This document shows positions 55,530 through 64,000 of a stretch of 64,000 bases of DNA, one piece after another. A model generated the notes under the pieces. It ran no database searches and was not told the DNA's origin. It saw only the letters and a list, made by a program, of their open reading frames with translations. The stretch spans positions 434,001 through 498,000 of the forward strand of contig NZ_CP110341.1 in the NCBI RefSeq assembly GCF_026013965.1. The letters run 5' to 3'. How positions within the stretch are numbered: the first letter of the stretch is position 1; each line of letters begins with the position of its first letter. A program made the position numbers and the translations under genes. The stretch is from Brevibacterium sp. JSBI002 (GTDB taxonomy: Bacteria; Actinomycetota; Actinomycetes; Actinomycetales; Brevibacteriaceae).

Positions 55530-57232
55530 CTTCCACAACTCGGCGCTGATTTCTCAATTCAGTCCGTATTTGTGCTGGTCACAAGGTTGGGGATCGTGTT
55601 GGTGGGGCACTAATCGGCTGTCTACGATGGGGTTATGTCGCCTCGTCTACGGAAAGTCACCACTGGCTCTGGGGCCACGGCCGTGCAGATCGTGCGCAAA
55701 CGCCGTGGCAAAGTCACCATCCTTGAACACATTGGATCTGCACATTCAGAAGCCGAACTCGCGGCCCTGCTCACTGCCGGCGAAGAGAAGCTCGCCGACT
55801 ATGGGGCGGTCGAACAACCCGAGCTCGAATTGGGTTTACCCGCCGATACTGCTCACCGCCACGGGCGCGAACGGTTGTGGGCTCACGGTCATCTATCCTC
55901 ATCGACGCCATCACCCAGTCATGGAAGAGGCTCGGTTTCGGCGAGGTAGTCAGCGACAACGCCTTCTTCTAACTCGTGCTGGCACGATTGGTCGAACCCA
56001 CGTCGAAAGCCGACAGCTTCCGTGTCCTTTCCGAACTCGGTATCGAGCCGCCGCACCACAACACGTTCGTCAACTGCCTAGTGCGGCCCAACGAACGCGA
56101 CTACCGCGGGAACATCGCAGAGAAGTGCTACGCCCACAGTGTCGCCACCGCCGGCATCAGTTTGCTCCTCTACGACGTCACGACATTATATTTTGAGGCT
56201 GAGAAGGAAGACGCTCTGCGCCAGGTCGGGTACTCGAAAGAACGTCGCGTCGACCCGCAGATCGCCGTGGGACTGCTCGTCGATCGGACCGGGTTCCCGC
56301 TCGAGATCGGCTGTTTCGAAGGTGCGAAGGCCGAGACTCACACGATCATTCCGGTGATCAAAGCCTTCCAAGACCGCCACGGTGTGACAGACATGGTCGT
56401 CGCCGCCGACGCGGGCATGTTGTCGGCGAAGAACCTCAAGGAACTCGATGATGCCGGATTGCGCTTCATTGTAGGGTCTCGGCAGACGAAAGCCCCACAC
56501 GATCTGGCAACTTATTTTCGGTGGAACGGTGAGTACACCGAGGACGGGCAGATCATCGACACGATCACCCCGAAGGGTGTGAAGCGACTTGATCCGGATC
56601 GGGTGAAGAAGAAGCGCGAACCCGCCTGGTCAGCAGAAGAGCATCAGGATGCGCGGCGGGTGGTGTGGCAGTACCGGCGTAAGCGTGCGATGCGTGATGA
56701 GCAGACTCTGAACCTGCAGCGTAATCGGGCATTAGCGATCATCGACGGGGAGAAGCCGGCGAAGAAGGCTCGGTTTGTGAAGGTCACGGATGAGGAGAAG
56801 GCCTTCGGTGAGAAGGCTTACGAGCGGGCGATGAAACTGACCGGGTTCAAGGGATACGTGACGAACATTCCCGTCGACGTCATGTCGGCTGCTGAGGTGA
56901 TCGGCATTCATCACGATCTGTGGCATGTCGAGCAGTCTTTTCGAATGTCAAGACCGACTTGAGGGCCAGGCCGATCTTTCACCGCACCAGGGATGCGATC
57001 GAGGCACACTTGACGGTCGTGTTCACCGCGCTGGCTGTATCGAGGTTCATGCAGGACGCGACTGCGGCGTCGTTGAAGAAGATCATCACGAGTCTGCGGC
57101 CGTTGCGGGAGTTCACCGGCCGAGTGGGTGGGCAGGACATCACCTTCGATCCCGAGGCCACTGGTGAAGCGAGAGAAATCGCGGCTGAGCTACTGCCGGG
57201 CCGATTCCCGGGGCACTAAAATTGTGGAACTC
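55528..57232 (+). mobile_element. IS1634-type element, inactivated, inserted in an ISL3 copy
   Basis: About 1.7 kb. GACTTCCACAA (55528-55538) and TTGTGGAACTC (57222-57232) are inverted repeats with one mismatch. The interior is a single transposase gene broken in several places. A second, much shorter relative lies at 22204-22520. Confidence 0.75.
55635..57219 (+). pseudogene. IS1634-type DDE transposase with two frameshifts and a stop
   Basis: Frame 1 starts at ATG 55635: VTTGSGATAVQIVRKRRGK and LEHIGSAHSEAELAALL, typical of the family N-terminus. Around 55850-55895 the frame shifts; LIDAITQSWKRLGFGEVV and DNAFF follow, then an in-frame TAA just before LVLARLVEPTSKADSFRVL. The catalytic core (LLYDVTTLYFEAE, VVAADAGMLSAKN) is intact up to HDLWHVEQSFRMS near 56955, where one missing A shifts the frame again; SLKKIITSLRPLREFTGRV continues in the third frame to 57219. 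Three lesions make it a clear pseudogene. Confidence 0.88.
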
Positions 57233-57442
57233 AGGTGTTAGTGTCCACGATGTACCGAGGTTGCACACTGTTTCAGTCTGCAGGTGCTACCGAATGCACC
57301 TTCCCTTCACGTAGCCTCGCTCTTTCGTATATGTCGGAACCCCGCCATTTCAAAGATAGCTGGTCGCAGGACTTTGTAACTTTGTTGCGCGGGCGCTACC
57401 GCAAGGTATGTGTATGCGCTGCAGAGTCGGTGACGTCTTGCT

Positions 57443-59326
57443 TTAGAAAAGGTAATGGTGTTTGCTGTATCCAAACGCGTGGACTGTTGAGTTTGCCAGC
57501 AGCTCATTGTCATGAATTGACCAGGTATGTTTATGGTCGCCACGGACCTGGACGAAGTTGAAACGGTCTGCTGAATAAATGCGAGCGCCAGCGGCTACGA
57601 ACCGTTGCTGAAGTTCAGTATCTTCCCCCTGTGTTCGGTCTGCAAACGGGTGCTTTATGAAAAGGTCCTTTCGCCCCATGAGCGTCGGGCCCATAACCAG
57701 ATCGGTGTAGCGGTGCTCACGCTCCGGGAACCGGCACATGAGGATATTCCGGGACGTGAGGTAAAGGTAGTGTGCTTGTTTTCCGACGAGGTCAGCGCCT
57801 GAGTAGCGAAGAGCAGCCAGCTGATCGGATAAGTAGTGCGCGCCGTAGATGTCGTCATCGTCCATTTTGGCGACGACATCGCCTCCCGCCGCCGAAATGC
57901 CACGGTTGAGGCACTCGCCTAATGACTCGGATGAGTCGACCTCAAGGATCTGCAAGTTCTCGATTCCGGCGTCGGCTGACCTTCGTGCGAATTCGGGCGG
58001 GACTCTGAAGCCGTGGGCGACAAGGACGAGTTCCCGGTCGGCATGAGTCTGGTGAGCGTGCGCGGAGATGACCTTCTCGAGGTGCTCAGGACGGTTGGTC
58101 GAAACGACCGCCGATACCGAGGCACTTATAGGATGTGCGTGGTCGATGGCAAGTGCGTCCATGACAGACATAGCTCGATGGGTATAAGTGTGCTCTGCCC
58201 AGATGCGCCGTTGGGCTTTGTGCACGGTGCGGTCCCGCAGCTCTTTGCTGCGCACGAGAGACCGGAGTACGAATTCTGCCTCTTCCTCGGTCTCTGGCTG
58301 AGCAATCTCATCTATTGGGAAAAATGCCTTTGTCGCTGCGCTCGGAGTTGTCACTACCGGAGTTCCTGCTGCCGTGATCTCGAATATGCGTCGGGCGCAC
58401 ATACTAGGCGAGTCGACCACGGAGTTGACGTTGAGGAACACTTTGAAGTGTTTGTACGCGGTCAGGAGGTTGCGATATGGCAAGGATCCGATTACGCGAT
58501 CAGCCAGCGAGCCTGGGAACTGATAGCGCTCATCCTCGCCCAGGAAACGGGAGAATATTTCGAGTCCGTGCTGCATTCTGCTCGACACGGTTGCTGCGGC
58601 CCCAAGCAGAAGTTCCATTTGTTGACGGCGTTCGGGGAACTTGTGTGCGAAGTACATCCCCGCAAATGCAATGTCGCGGGCGGCAAAGTTGTGCGCTGGG
58701 CGGGAGGGATTATGGATTGCCGGCTGAGCCGCAAACGGCAGTACCGCGACTCGATCATGGCCCAGTCTGGCTTGATATTTGGGGATGAGGCGGGTATCGC
58801 TGGTGAAGACGACATCGCAGTTTTTGGCCAAGGGTAGGAAGTCCTCGAAGTGCGGTGGATCTTCCTTGTTCCAAAAAACTGTTGGGATTTTGCGATGACG
58901 ACACTCCGCCAGCAGTTCGACAACCTCGGGGCTTGGCCCGGTGGTGCCGGTGAGCTTGAACTTCCAGTCCCCACCATTGCCATTCCACGCTGATTCGATG
59001 AAGACGAAGTCGACCGAGCCCAACTGCAATGTCCATCCATCGCGTTTCAGGGGGACAATCGTCCATTCGTAACCGAAGCTCTCCGCTGAGAACTCGTCGA
59101 GGATGGTGCCAACTCTGAGATCGTCGAACACAGGCCGACGATCGGAATTCGGAGCTACAGGAAACGTCTCCAGCAGATTGTCCGCAGTGAGCTGATCGGT
59201 CATCCGTCCGTCGGCAACTCCTTGGTGAAGATTTCGACGGCGCCTCCACTTTGAGAATTGAGCTGGGCCGCCGTGGCGCAGATGCCAGAGACCGGTCCGC
59301 AATGTGCGAAGAGGAGTTTGAGACAC
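57443..59326 (-). CDS. Glycosyltransferase with CgeB-like GT-B and GT2 domains
   Basis: 627 residues. The first ~400 look like the DUF3880/CgeB-type GT-B module: KIPTVFWNKEDPPHFEDFLP near 145, DVVFTSDTRLIPKY near 170 and SPSMCARRIFEITAAGTPVV near 308. The last ~220 form a GT2 domain: VSAVVSTNRPEHLEKVISAH near 408 and GGDVVAKMDDDDIYGAHYL near 480 with the metal-binding Asp cluster. Start is GTG with AAAGGA seven bases upstream. It points away from the capD-like gene across a 285-base divergent region. Likely acts on the surface polymer; linkage unknown. Confidence 0.82.
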   Translation of the reverse strand: MSQTPLRTLRTGLWHLRHGGPAQFSKWRRRRNLHQGVADGRMTDQLTADNLLETFPVAPNSDRRPVFDDLRVGTILDEFSAESFGYEWTIVPLKRDGWTLQLGSVDFVFIESAWNGNGGDWKFKLTGTTGPSPEVVELLAECRHRKIPTVFWNKEDPPHFEDFLPLAKNCDVVFTSDTRLIPKYQARLGHDRVAVLPFAAQPAIHNPSRPAHNFAARDIAFAGMYFAHKFPERRQQMELLLGAAATVSSRMQHGLEIFSRFLGEDERYQFPGSLADRVIGSLPYRNLLTAYKHFKVFLNVNSVVDSPSMCARRIFEITAAGTPVVTTPSAATKAFFPIDEIAQPETEEEAEFVLRSLVRSKELRDRTVHKAQRRIWAEHTYTHRAMSVMDALAIDHAHPISASVSAVVSTNRPEHLEKVISAHAHQTHADRELVLVAHGFRVPPEFARRSADAGIENLQILEVDSSESLGECLNRGISAAGGDVVAKMDDDDIYGAHYLSDQLAALRYSGADLVGKQAHYLYLTSRNILMCRFPEREHRYTDLVMGPTLMGRKDLFIKHPFADRTQGEDTELQQRFVAAGARIYSADRFNFVQVRGDHKHTWSIHDNELLANSTVHAFGYSKHHYLF

Positions 59327-59611
59327 AGTCGGATCCTTTCGACCTGATCAGAATCGCGCAAAGTCCTGTTTCGCAGAAACCCGGTTCAAGTAAGCGCGAG
59401 CGAAACGGGATGTATCACACTCTACTTGCAGTGGGGCAACCGAAATGGAACCATTTCTTAACGCTTTCAACAGTATTCCTGTGCGGAAGCTGACAAGCCC
59501 AATAGTACAATCAAGAGGTTGCAAGAAGCTCGGTCTCCTGTCGCGAGATTTACACGGCGCAATCGTAGACCGGGTTGAACCAAGCCATGTAAGACGAGGG
59601 AAAAGAGGACA

Positions 59612-61588
59612 GTGGGAAGCACTTCAGAGCCCATTCCCTCACGGACGCCAATGAAGCGGCACGGTAGAGCCATGGCTCTGTCACTCATTGACGGTCTCGT
59701 CTTCGCGTTCCTCGTCGTAGTGATGACGCTGGTGCGATACGACTTCCATACTCAGCTCGTCAACGCACCAGGCATGTTCGTGTGTTCGGCGATCGCCATG
59801 GTGGTCTTCCTTATCGGAGGACCTGCGGCGATCTACCGCGGCCGCTACCTGCGCGGCTCAACCGATCAGTTCGCCGCAATCGTGGGAACGGTTGCTCTGG
59901 GTGTCGGAATTATGTGGGTGGCCGAATTCGCCCTCGCCAGTCAGCTGCTCATTCCGACCAGTGTCCCCATCACGGCGGGAGCGCTCATGGTCGTCGTCAA
60001 GAGTCTCGAAAACTGGCTCCGTCGCAACATGAGACAGCGCAGTCTCACCACGTCTGGCGTGTCAAGGCCAACAATCGTCGTCGGCGCGGGCAACCAGGGC
60101 ATGCTCGCTCTCGACATGATCGCGCAGGATACGCACAGCGAATTCGTCGCCGTCGGCATCCTCGACGATGACCCTGCCAAACGGCATCTGCGCTACAACG
60201 GAATTCGCGTGCTCGGACCGATCGCCGATATCGCCTCACACGTCGACCGCACCGGTGCCGGGGTCGTCATCATCGCCATCGCGGATCTGCCGCCTGAAGA
60301 TCTTTCCCGCATCGCATCGAATCTCGAGTCCCGGCCGGTCGAGATCAAGATCATGCCGAAGCTTTCGGACTCCGCGCTGGCCCGTCCCGAGCCGGATGCC
60401 CATGACGTCGCCGACCTGCGTCATCGCAGTTTCCGCGACGTCAGCCTCGAAGACCTCATCGGGCGCAAACCGATCTCGACGAATATCGACGACATCGCCT
60501 CGGAGATCACCGGCAAGGTTGTCCTCGTCACCGGGGCAGGCGGCTCAATCGGCTCACAGCTGTGCCGTCAGGTCGCCCGGTTCGACCCGGCCCGACTCAT
60601 CATGACCGACCGGGACGAGTCCGGCCTGCACGCCACCGAGCTCGGCCTCGAAGGTTCGGCCCTTCTGACCAGTGATGACCTCGTCCTCGGAGATCTGCGG
60701 GATTCGGCATTTATCGATGCTCTCGTCGCCGAGGCGAAGCCGGACATCATCTTCCACGCCGCTGCTCTCAAACATCTGACTTTCCTCGAGCGCTTCCCTG
60801 AGCAGGCAGTGCGCACGAACGTCGGTGCCAGCCTCGACCTGCTCAACGCGGCGGTGGCTCACGACGTCGATTCCTTCGTTCACATCTCCACAGACAAGGC
60901 CGCCGGGGCGACCTCGGTGCTGGGGCGGACGAAGTTCTCCATCGAGCGCGCGATCGCCTCAGTGGCTGGAGCAACCGGGCGGCGTTATATGTCTGTGCGA
61001 TTCGGCAATGTGCTCGGTTCCCGAGGGTCCGTGCTCGAAACCTTTGTGGCTCAGGTGGCGGCCGGCGATCCCGTCACTGTCACCGACCCCGAGGTCACTC
61101 GGTACTTCATGACTGCCGATGAGGCATGTGAGCTCGTTCTGCAGGCGGCGGCGATCGGCAGCCCCGGAGAGACCTTGGTCCTCGACATGGGCGAACCGAT
61201 CCGCATCGCTGACCTCGCCAAGCGCGTGATCGCACTGTCGGGCCGCAGCGATGCGCAGATCGTGTACACCGGTCTGCGCCCGGGGGAGAAGCTCACTGAA
61301 GCGCTGCTTTCGCCGGGTGAGGTCGACAGCCGACCCAATCACCCGCTGATCACTCAGGTTCCGATCGCTCCGATCGATCTAGAGAAGCTCGGTGCTCTCG
61401 TCGCCGAATCTCGTGACCCGCAGGTTTTCACTCACCGATCGGTCCTCGAGGAACGCTTGACGAGCCTGCTCGACTCCGAGTCAGTCCCGGTCACCGATGA
61501 CGCGACGGCGGCCATCGAACCGGCAGCGACGTCATCAAAAGCCTCCGAGCCGGGAGCAGATCCTCATGACACCGGAGTCGGCCTCTGA
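59612..61588 (+). CDS. CapD/WbpM-type membrane nucleotide-sugar dehydratase/epimerase
   Basis: 658 residues. About four membrane segments (residues ~25-130), a first nucleotide-binding domain (VVGAGNQGMLALDMIAQ near 150), then an extended SDR catalytic domain with NAD loop VTGAGGSIGSQLCRQV near 305 and the STDKA motif near 426. In the usual M/Y-xxx-K catalytic position the sequence reads LGRTK, with Leu rather than Met or Tyr. Family members are UDP-GlcNAc 4,6-dehydratases or epimerases for polymer sugars. GTG at 59612 has GAGG close upstream; the alternative ATG 59651 has none. Stop overlaps the next start. Confidence 0.85.
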   Translation: MGSTSEPIPSRTPMKRHGRAMALSLIDGLVFAFLVVVMTLVRYDFHTQLVNAPGMFVCSAIAMVVFLIGGPAAIYRGRYLRGSTDQFAAIVGTVALGVGIMWVAEFALASQLLIPTSVPITAGALMVVVKSLENWLRRNMRQRSLTTSGVSRPTIVVGAGNQGMLALDMIAQDTHSEFVAVGILDDDPAKRHLRYNGIRVLGPIADIASHVDRTGAGVVIIAIADLPPEDLSRIASNLESRPVEIKIMPKLSDSALARPEPDAHDVADLRHRSFRDVSLEDLIGRKPISTNIDDIASEITGKVVLVTGAGGSIGSQLCRQVARFDPARLIMTDRDESGLHATELGLEGSALLTSDDLVLGDLRDSAFIDALVAEAKPDIIFHAAALKHLTFLERFPEQAVRTNVGASLDLLNAAVAHDVDSFVHISTDKAAGATSVLGRTKFSIERAIASVAGATGRRYMSVRFGNVLGSRGSVLETFVAQVAAGDPVTVTDPEVTRYFMTADEACELVLQAAAIGSPGETLVLDMGEPIRIADLAKRVIALSGRSDAQIVYTGLRPGEKLTEALLSPGEVDSRPNHPLITQVPIAPIDLEKLGALVAESRDPQVFTHRSVLEERLTSLLDSESVPVTDDATAAIEPAATSSKASEPGADPHDTGVGL

Positions 61589-62625
61589 TGGCTCTGCAGT
61601 CGCTGGTGATCCTGGTTGTGGCCGCGGTGGTCACGGCTCTCAGCGCCCTCATCGCCTTCCCCTTGCTGCGGCGAGCCGGCGTCGTCGATGTCCCCTCTCA
61701 TCGCTCCTCGCATACTCTGTCGACCGTACGCGGCGGGGGAATCGCCATCGGCTGCGGCATCACCGTGGCCACGATTCTCGCCATGGTCTGGACCGTCAGC
61801 GAAGACGGGGTCTTCGGCCTCGGCGGAATCCTCCTGCCGATCGGCTTCCTGGTCCTGACCTGGTGCTATTCGGCCATCGGGATGAGTGATGATCTCGACT
61901 CCCTGCGCCCCGCCGGGCGGCTGATCGGACAGGTCATCCTGGCTCTGCTGTTCAGCGCGATCATCGCAATGTTCTCAACACAGGGGGTCGCACACGTCAT
62001 CGCCTTCGCGGTCATCGGCGTGACTACTGTCAACGCCGTGAACTTCGTCGACGGACTCAACGGGTATGTCACCGAGTGGACCATCGTCACCGCTGGATGG
62101 TTCGCCTTCGTCGGTTTCTGGATGGGAGAGAACGACATTGCGCTGCTTGCTCTGGCGCTGGCCGGCGCCGCTGTCGGGTTCCTCCCGTTCAACCTCGGTC
62201 GGGCCAAGGCGTTCCTCGGAGACACGGGCAGCTACGGTATCGGAGCGGCCGTATTCGCTCTTGCGGTATGGCTTTTCGTTCAGGGAGTACCGATCGTCGT
62301 CATCATCGCCCCGATGATCTTCGTCTTCTTCGACGTCGGACTCACTCTGGTTATGCGACTCTTCCGGGGAGAGAACATTCTCTTGCCTCACCGGGAACAC
62401 ATCTACCAGCGGATTCAGCAGGCAGGGTGGCCGCACAGCTCCGTTGCGCTTTTCCATGCTGCACTGAGCGTCCTTGCCTGCATTATGGCCGTCCCGACCC
62501 TCATCAGCGGAAATACGGCGACGACATACCCTTCCCACGTGTTCTGGGTCGGATTGCTCGCTCTCTATGCGCTGCTGCCCATGTGGTTGAACCGTCGAGC
62601 CCGTACGGAGGCGGTCACCGCATGA
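61588..62625 (+). CDS. WecA/TagO-like undecaprenyl-phosphate sugar-1-phosphate transferase
   Basis: 345 residues with about ten membrane segments. The cytoplasmic motifs VNFVDGLNGY near residue 150 and AKAFLGDTGSYGIGA near 208, plus LLPHREHIYQRIQQAGW near 268, mark the MraY/WecA superfamily. It would load the first sugar phosphate (GlcNAc-1-P or similar) on undecaprenyl phosphate, starting polymer synthesis. TGATG overlap with the upstream gene and ATGA overlap with the next show tight coupling. Confidence 0.9.
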   Translation: MALQSLVILVVAAVVTALSALIAFPLLRRAGVVDVPSHRSSHTLSTVRGGGIAIGCGITVATILAMVWTVSEDGVFGLGGILLPIGFLVLTWCYSAIGMSDDLDSLRPAGRLIGQVILALLFSAIIAMFSTQGVAHVIAFAVIGVTTVNAVNFVDGLNGYVTEWTIVTAGWFAFVGFWMGENDIALLALALAGAAVGFLPFNLGRAKAFLGDTGSYGIGAAVFALAVWLFVQGVPIVVIIAPMIFVFFDVGLTLVMRLFRGENILLPHREHIYQRIQQAGWPHSSVALFHAALSVLACIMAVPTLISGNTATTYPSHVFWVGLLALYALLPMWLNRRARTEAVTA

Positions 62626-63983
62626 GAATCGTTCTGCTCAGCCATTACTACTATCCCGAGGTCGGTGCACCGCAGCGACGATGGCGGATCCTCGTCGACC
62701 ACCTGCGCGCCAACGGGCACGAGGTCGTCACCGTCGCTCCGCACCCCCACTACCCGTACCCCGACCGAGCGGGCTTCTTCGGGTCCAAGGTCGGCAGGGG
62801 ACGCCGTCGCGTCGATGTGCGCCTCGGCGGTACCTGGGACACCGGTATCGACGGAGAACGGATCCTGCGAGTGCCCTATCTGCACAGCGGTTCCTCGATG
62901 GCCCGACAGCTGCTCGACCAGACGGTATCGGCCACCGGCGCCATGTCAGCCGTCATCGACCGGCTGCGCGGCAAGATGAAACCGGACGTCATCATCTCCA
63001 CGACCCCGGCCCTGCCGTTCCTGCTCGCCGGAGACACTCTGTCGCGACTGCTGCGCGTGCCCCATGTCGCGGAGGTCCGCGATGCTTGGCCGGACCTCAT
63101 CTCCGAGATGAATCTTGTGACTGGTGCCCTCGGGAGGTATCTGCCGGAGCCATTCACACAGTCCCTCGAACGCCGGTTCCTGCCCGGTCTGCTCACCCGG
63201 GCCCAGCGGCGTGCCTCGGTCGTCGTCGTCACGACCGAGGGATTCAAGCATCGCCTGGAACAGCGCGGGGTGACCGCCGAGGTGGTGCGCAGCGGTGTCT
63301 CACCCGCAGAGCTCGAGGGAGCATCCGGGTTGACCGCCACGGGGGCGCTTCCCGTGATTCGTCCGGCCGACGATGTTGAGTCCGTCGCCCACGGTATGGA
63401 TGACAGCACCGCCGCAGGACAGAGCGGGCTCAACCTGCTCTACGTCGGCACCGTCGGGCGCTCTCAGGACCTGAGAACCTCGATCCGTGCACTGGCCCGC
63501 GTCGAAGGCGTCCGACTGCGCATCGTCGGCGGAGGTGTCGACGCGGAAGCCCTCAAAGACGATGCCGCGATCCACGGAGTTCCGGTCGAGTTCTTCCCAC
63601 AGCATGCAGGAGCGGAACTCGCAGCTCACTGGGAGTGGGCCGATGCCGGACTCGTCAGTCTCAGTCCGCTCGACTCGTACGAATGCACTGTGCCCTCGAA
63701 GCTCTATTCGCTCATGGCCCGCAGGATTCCCGTCCTCGGCGTCGTTGCCGGAGAGGCCGCAGACATCATCACCGGAACAGCCGCCGGCGAGATCGCAACC
63801 CCGGGAGACGCGGACTCCGTGGCCGCAGCGATGACGAGGATGCGCGACCGGATCGAAGCCGGAGAGGAATTCGGTATCAACCCGCCGGACGGGCAGGACC
63901 CGCGCGAATGGGTGATCCGGCACGCCTCGGCGGCGGCGATGGGACACGGATACGAACGCATTCTCAATCAGGTGGTCGCGTGA
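62622..63983 (+). CDS. Glycosyltransferase family 4 (WbuB-like)
   Basis: 453 residues. MRIVLLSHYYYPEVGAPQRR is the typical WbuB/WbpH start, PDVIISTTPALPFLLAG near 115 and HVAEVRDAWPDLI near 145 lie in the acceptor domain, and GLNLLYVGTVGRSQDLRTSI near 275 and YECTVPSKLYSLMARRIPVL near 350 in the donor domain. An open frame extends upstream but is the shadow of the WecA-like gene; ATG 62622 overlaps that gene's stop. It likely adds the second sugar to the lipid carrier. Confidence 0.9.
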   Translation: MRIVLLSHYYYPEVGAPQRRWRILVDHLRANGHEVVTVAPHPHYPYPDRAGFFGSKVGRGRRRVDVRLGGTWDTGIDGERILRVPYLHSGSSMARQLLDQTVSATGAMSAVIDRLRGKMKPDVIISTTPALPFLLAGDTLSRLLRVPHVAEVRDAWPDLISEMNLVTGALGRYLPEPFTQSLERRFLPGLLTRAQRRASVVVVTTEGFKHRLEQRGVTAEVVRSGVSPAELEGASGLTATGALPVIRPADDVESVAHGMDDSTAAGQSGLNLLYVGTVGRSQDLRTSIRALARVEGVRLRIVGGGVDAEALKDDAAIHGVPVEFFPQHAGAELAAHWEWADAGLVSLSPLDSYECTVPSKLYSLMARRIPVLGVVAGEAADIITGTAAGEIATPGDADSVAAAMTRMRDRIEAGEEFGINPPDGQDPREWVIRHASAAAMGHGYERILNQVVA

Positions 63984-64000
63984 ATCTGCTCTTCCTCGCC
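63980..64000 (+). CDS. Start of a further gene, cut by window edge
   Basis: GTG at 63980 overlaps the stop of the WbuB-like gene (GTGA) and reads MNLLFLA. The pattern fits another coupled glycosyltransferase, but only seven residues are visible. Confidence 0.4.

Overview
The window is 64 kb of high-GC chromosome from an actinobacterium. GTG and TTG starts, ATGA-coupled operons, an FprA-type ferredoxin reductase with a 7Fe ferredoxin, and an LPXTG surface protein all fit a Gram-positive high-GC organism; a Brevibacterium-like genus is my guess from the gene repertoire and was not tested.

Layout. 1-11 kb: phosphoglucomutase (cut by the window edge), an acidic small protein, a rhodanese, a general-stress flavin-barrel protein, an FAD oxidoreductase, a two-gene TagGH-type polysaccharide ABC exporter, a UvrA2-type ATPase and an MHS-type MFS transporter. 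11-21 kb: an assimilatory sulfate block. A TauE-like exporter points left. To the right run sirohydrochlorin chelatase, then a tightly coupled run of sulfite reductase, APS reductase, CysD, CysN, SUMT and ferredoxin, followed by ferredoxin-NADP reductase, so sulfate activation, reduction, siroheme supply and electron supply sit together. 21-26 kb: a DUF1264 (OBAP) protein, an IS1634-type fragment, and a five-gene envelope operon (YtxH-like, Holin-X-like, DUF3618, YihY/BrkB, DUF4235). 26-31 kb: three translationally coupled glycosyltransferases and a YfcC transporter remnant. 31-36 kb: acetoacetyl-CoA synthetase and a large LuxR-type regulator. 36-40.5 kb: a 1517-residue sortase-anchored adhesin with ten DUF5979-like repeats.

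40.6-64 kb is a cell-surface polysaccharide region: GalU, WecC, WecB, UDP-glucose dehydrogenase, several glycosyltransferases, an asparagine-synthase-like protein, a CapD/WbpM-type membrane SDR, a WecA/TagO-like initiating transferase and a WbuB-like transferase. The precursors suggest a polymer with UDP-ManNAcA and UDP-GlcA (teichuronic-acid-like); that is inference. The part from about 45.6 to 57.2 kb is visibly more AT-rich and broken up by decayed IS elements: two ISL3-type copies in opposite orientation, one IS3 element with both ORFs frameshifted, and one IS1634-type element inserted into an ISL3 copy. It reads as laterally acquired, rearranged cargo inside the polysaccharide locus.

No rRNA, tRNA or CRISPR array was recognised. 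I found no clearly unprecedented system. The most unusual points are the ISL3-bracketed cargo, the higher-order repeat in the adhesin, the LuxR regulator with a degenerate P-loop, and the repeated GTTGAGCA box in the sulfur-gene leaders.
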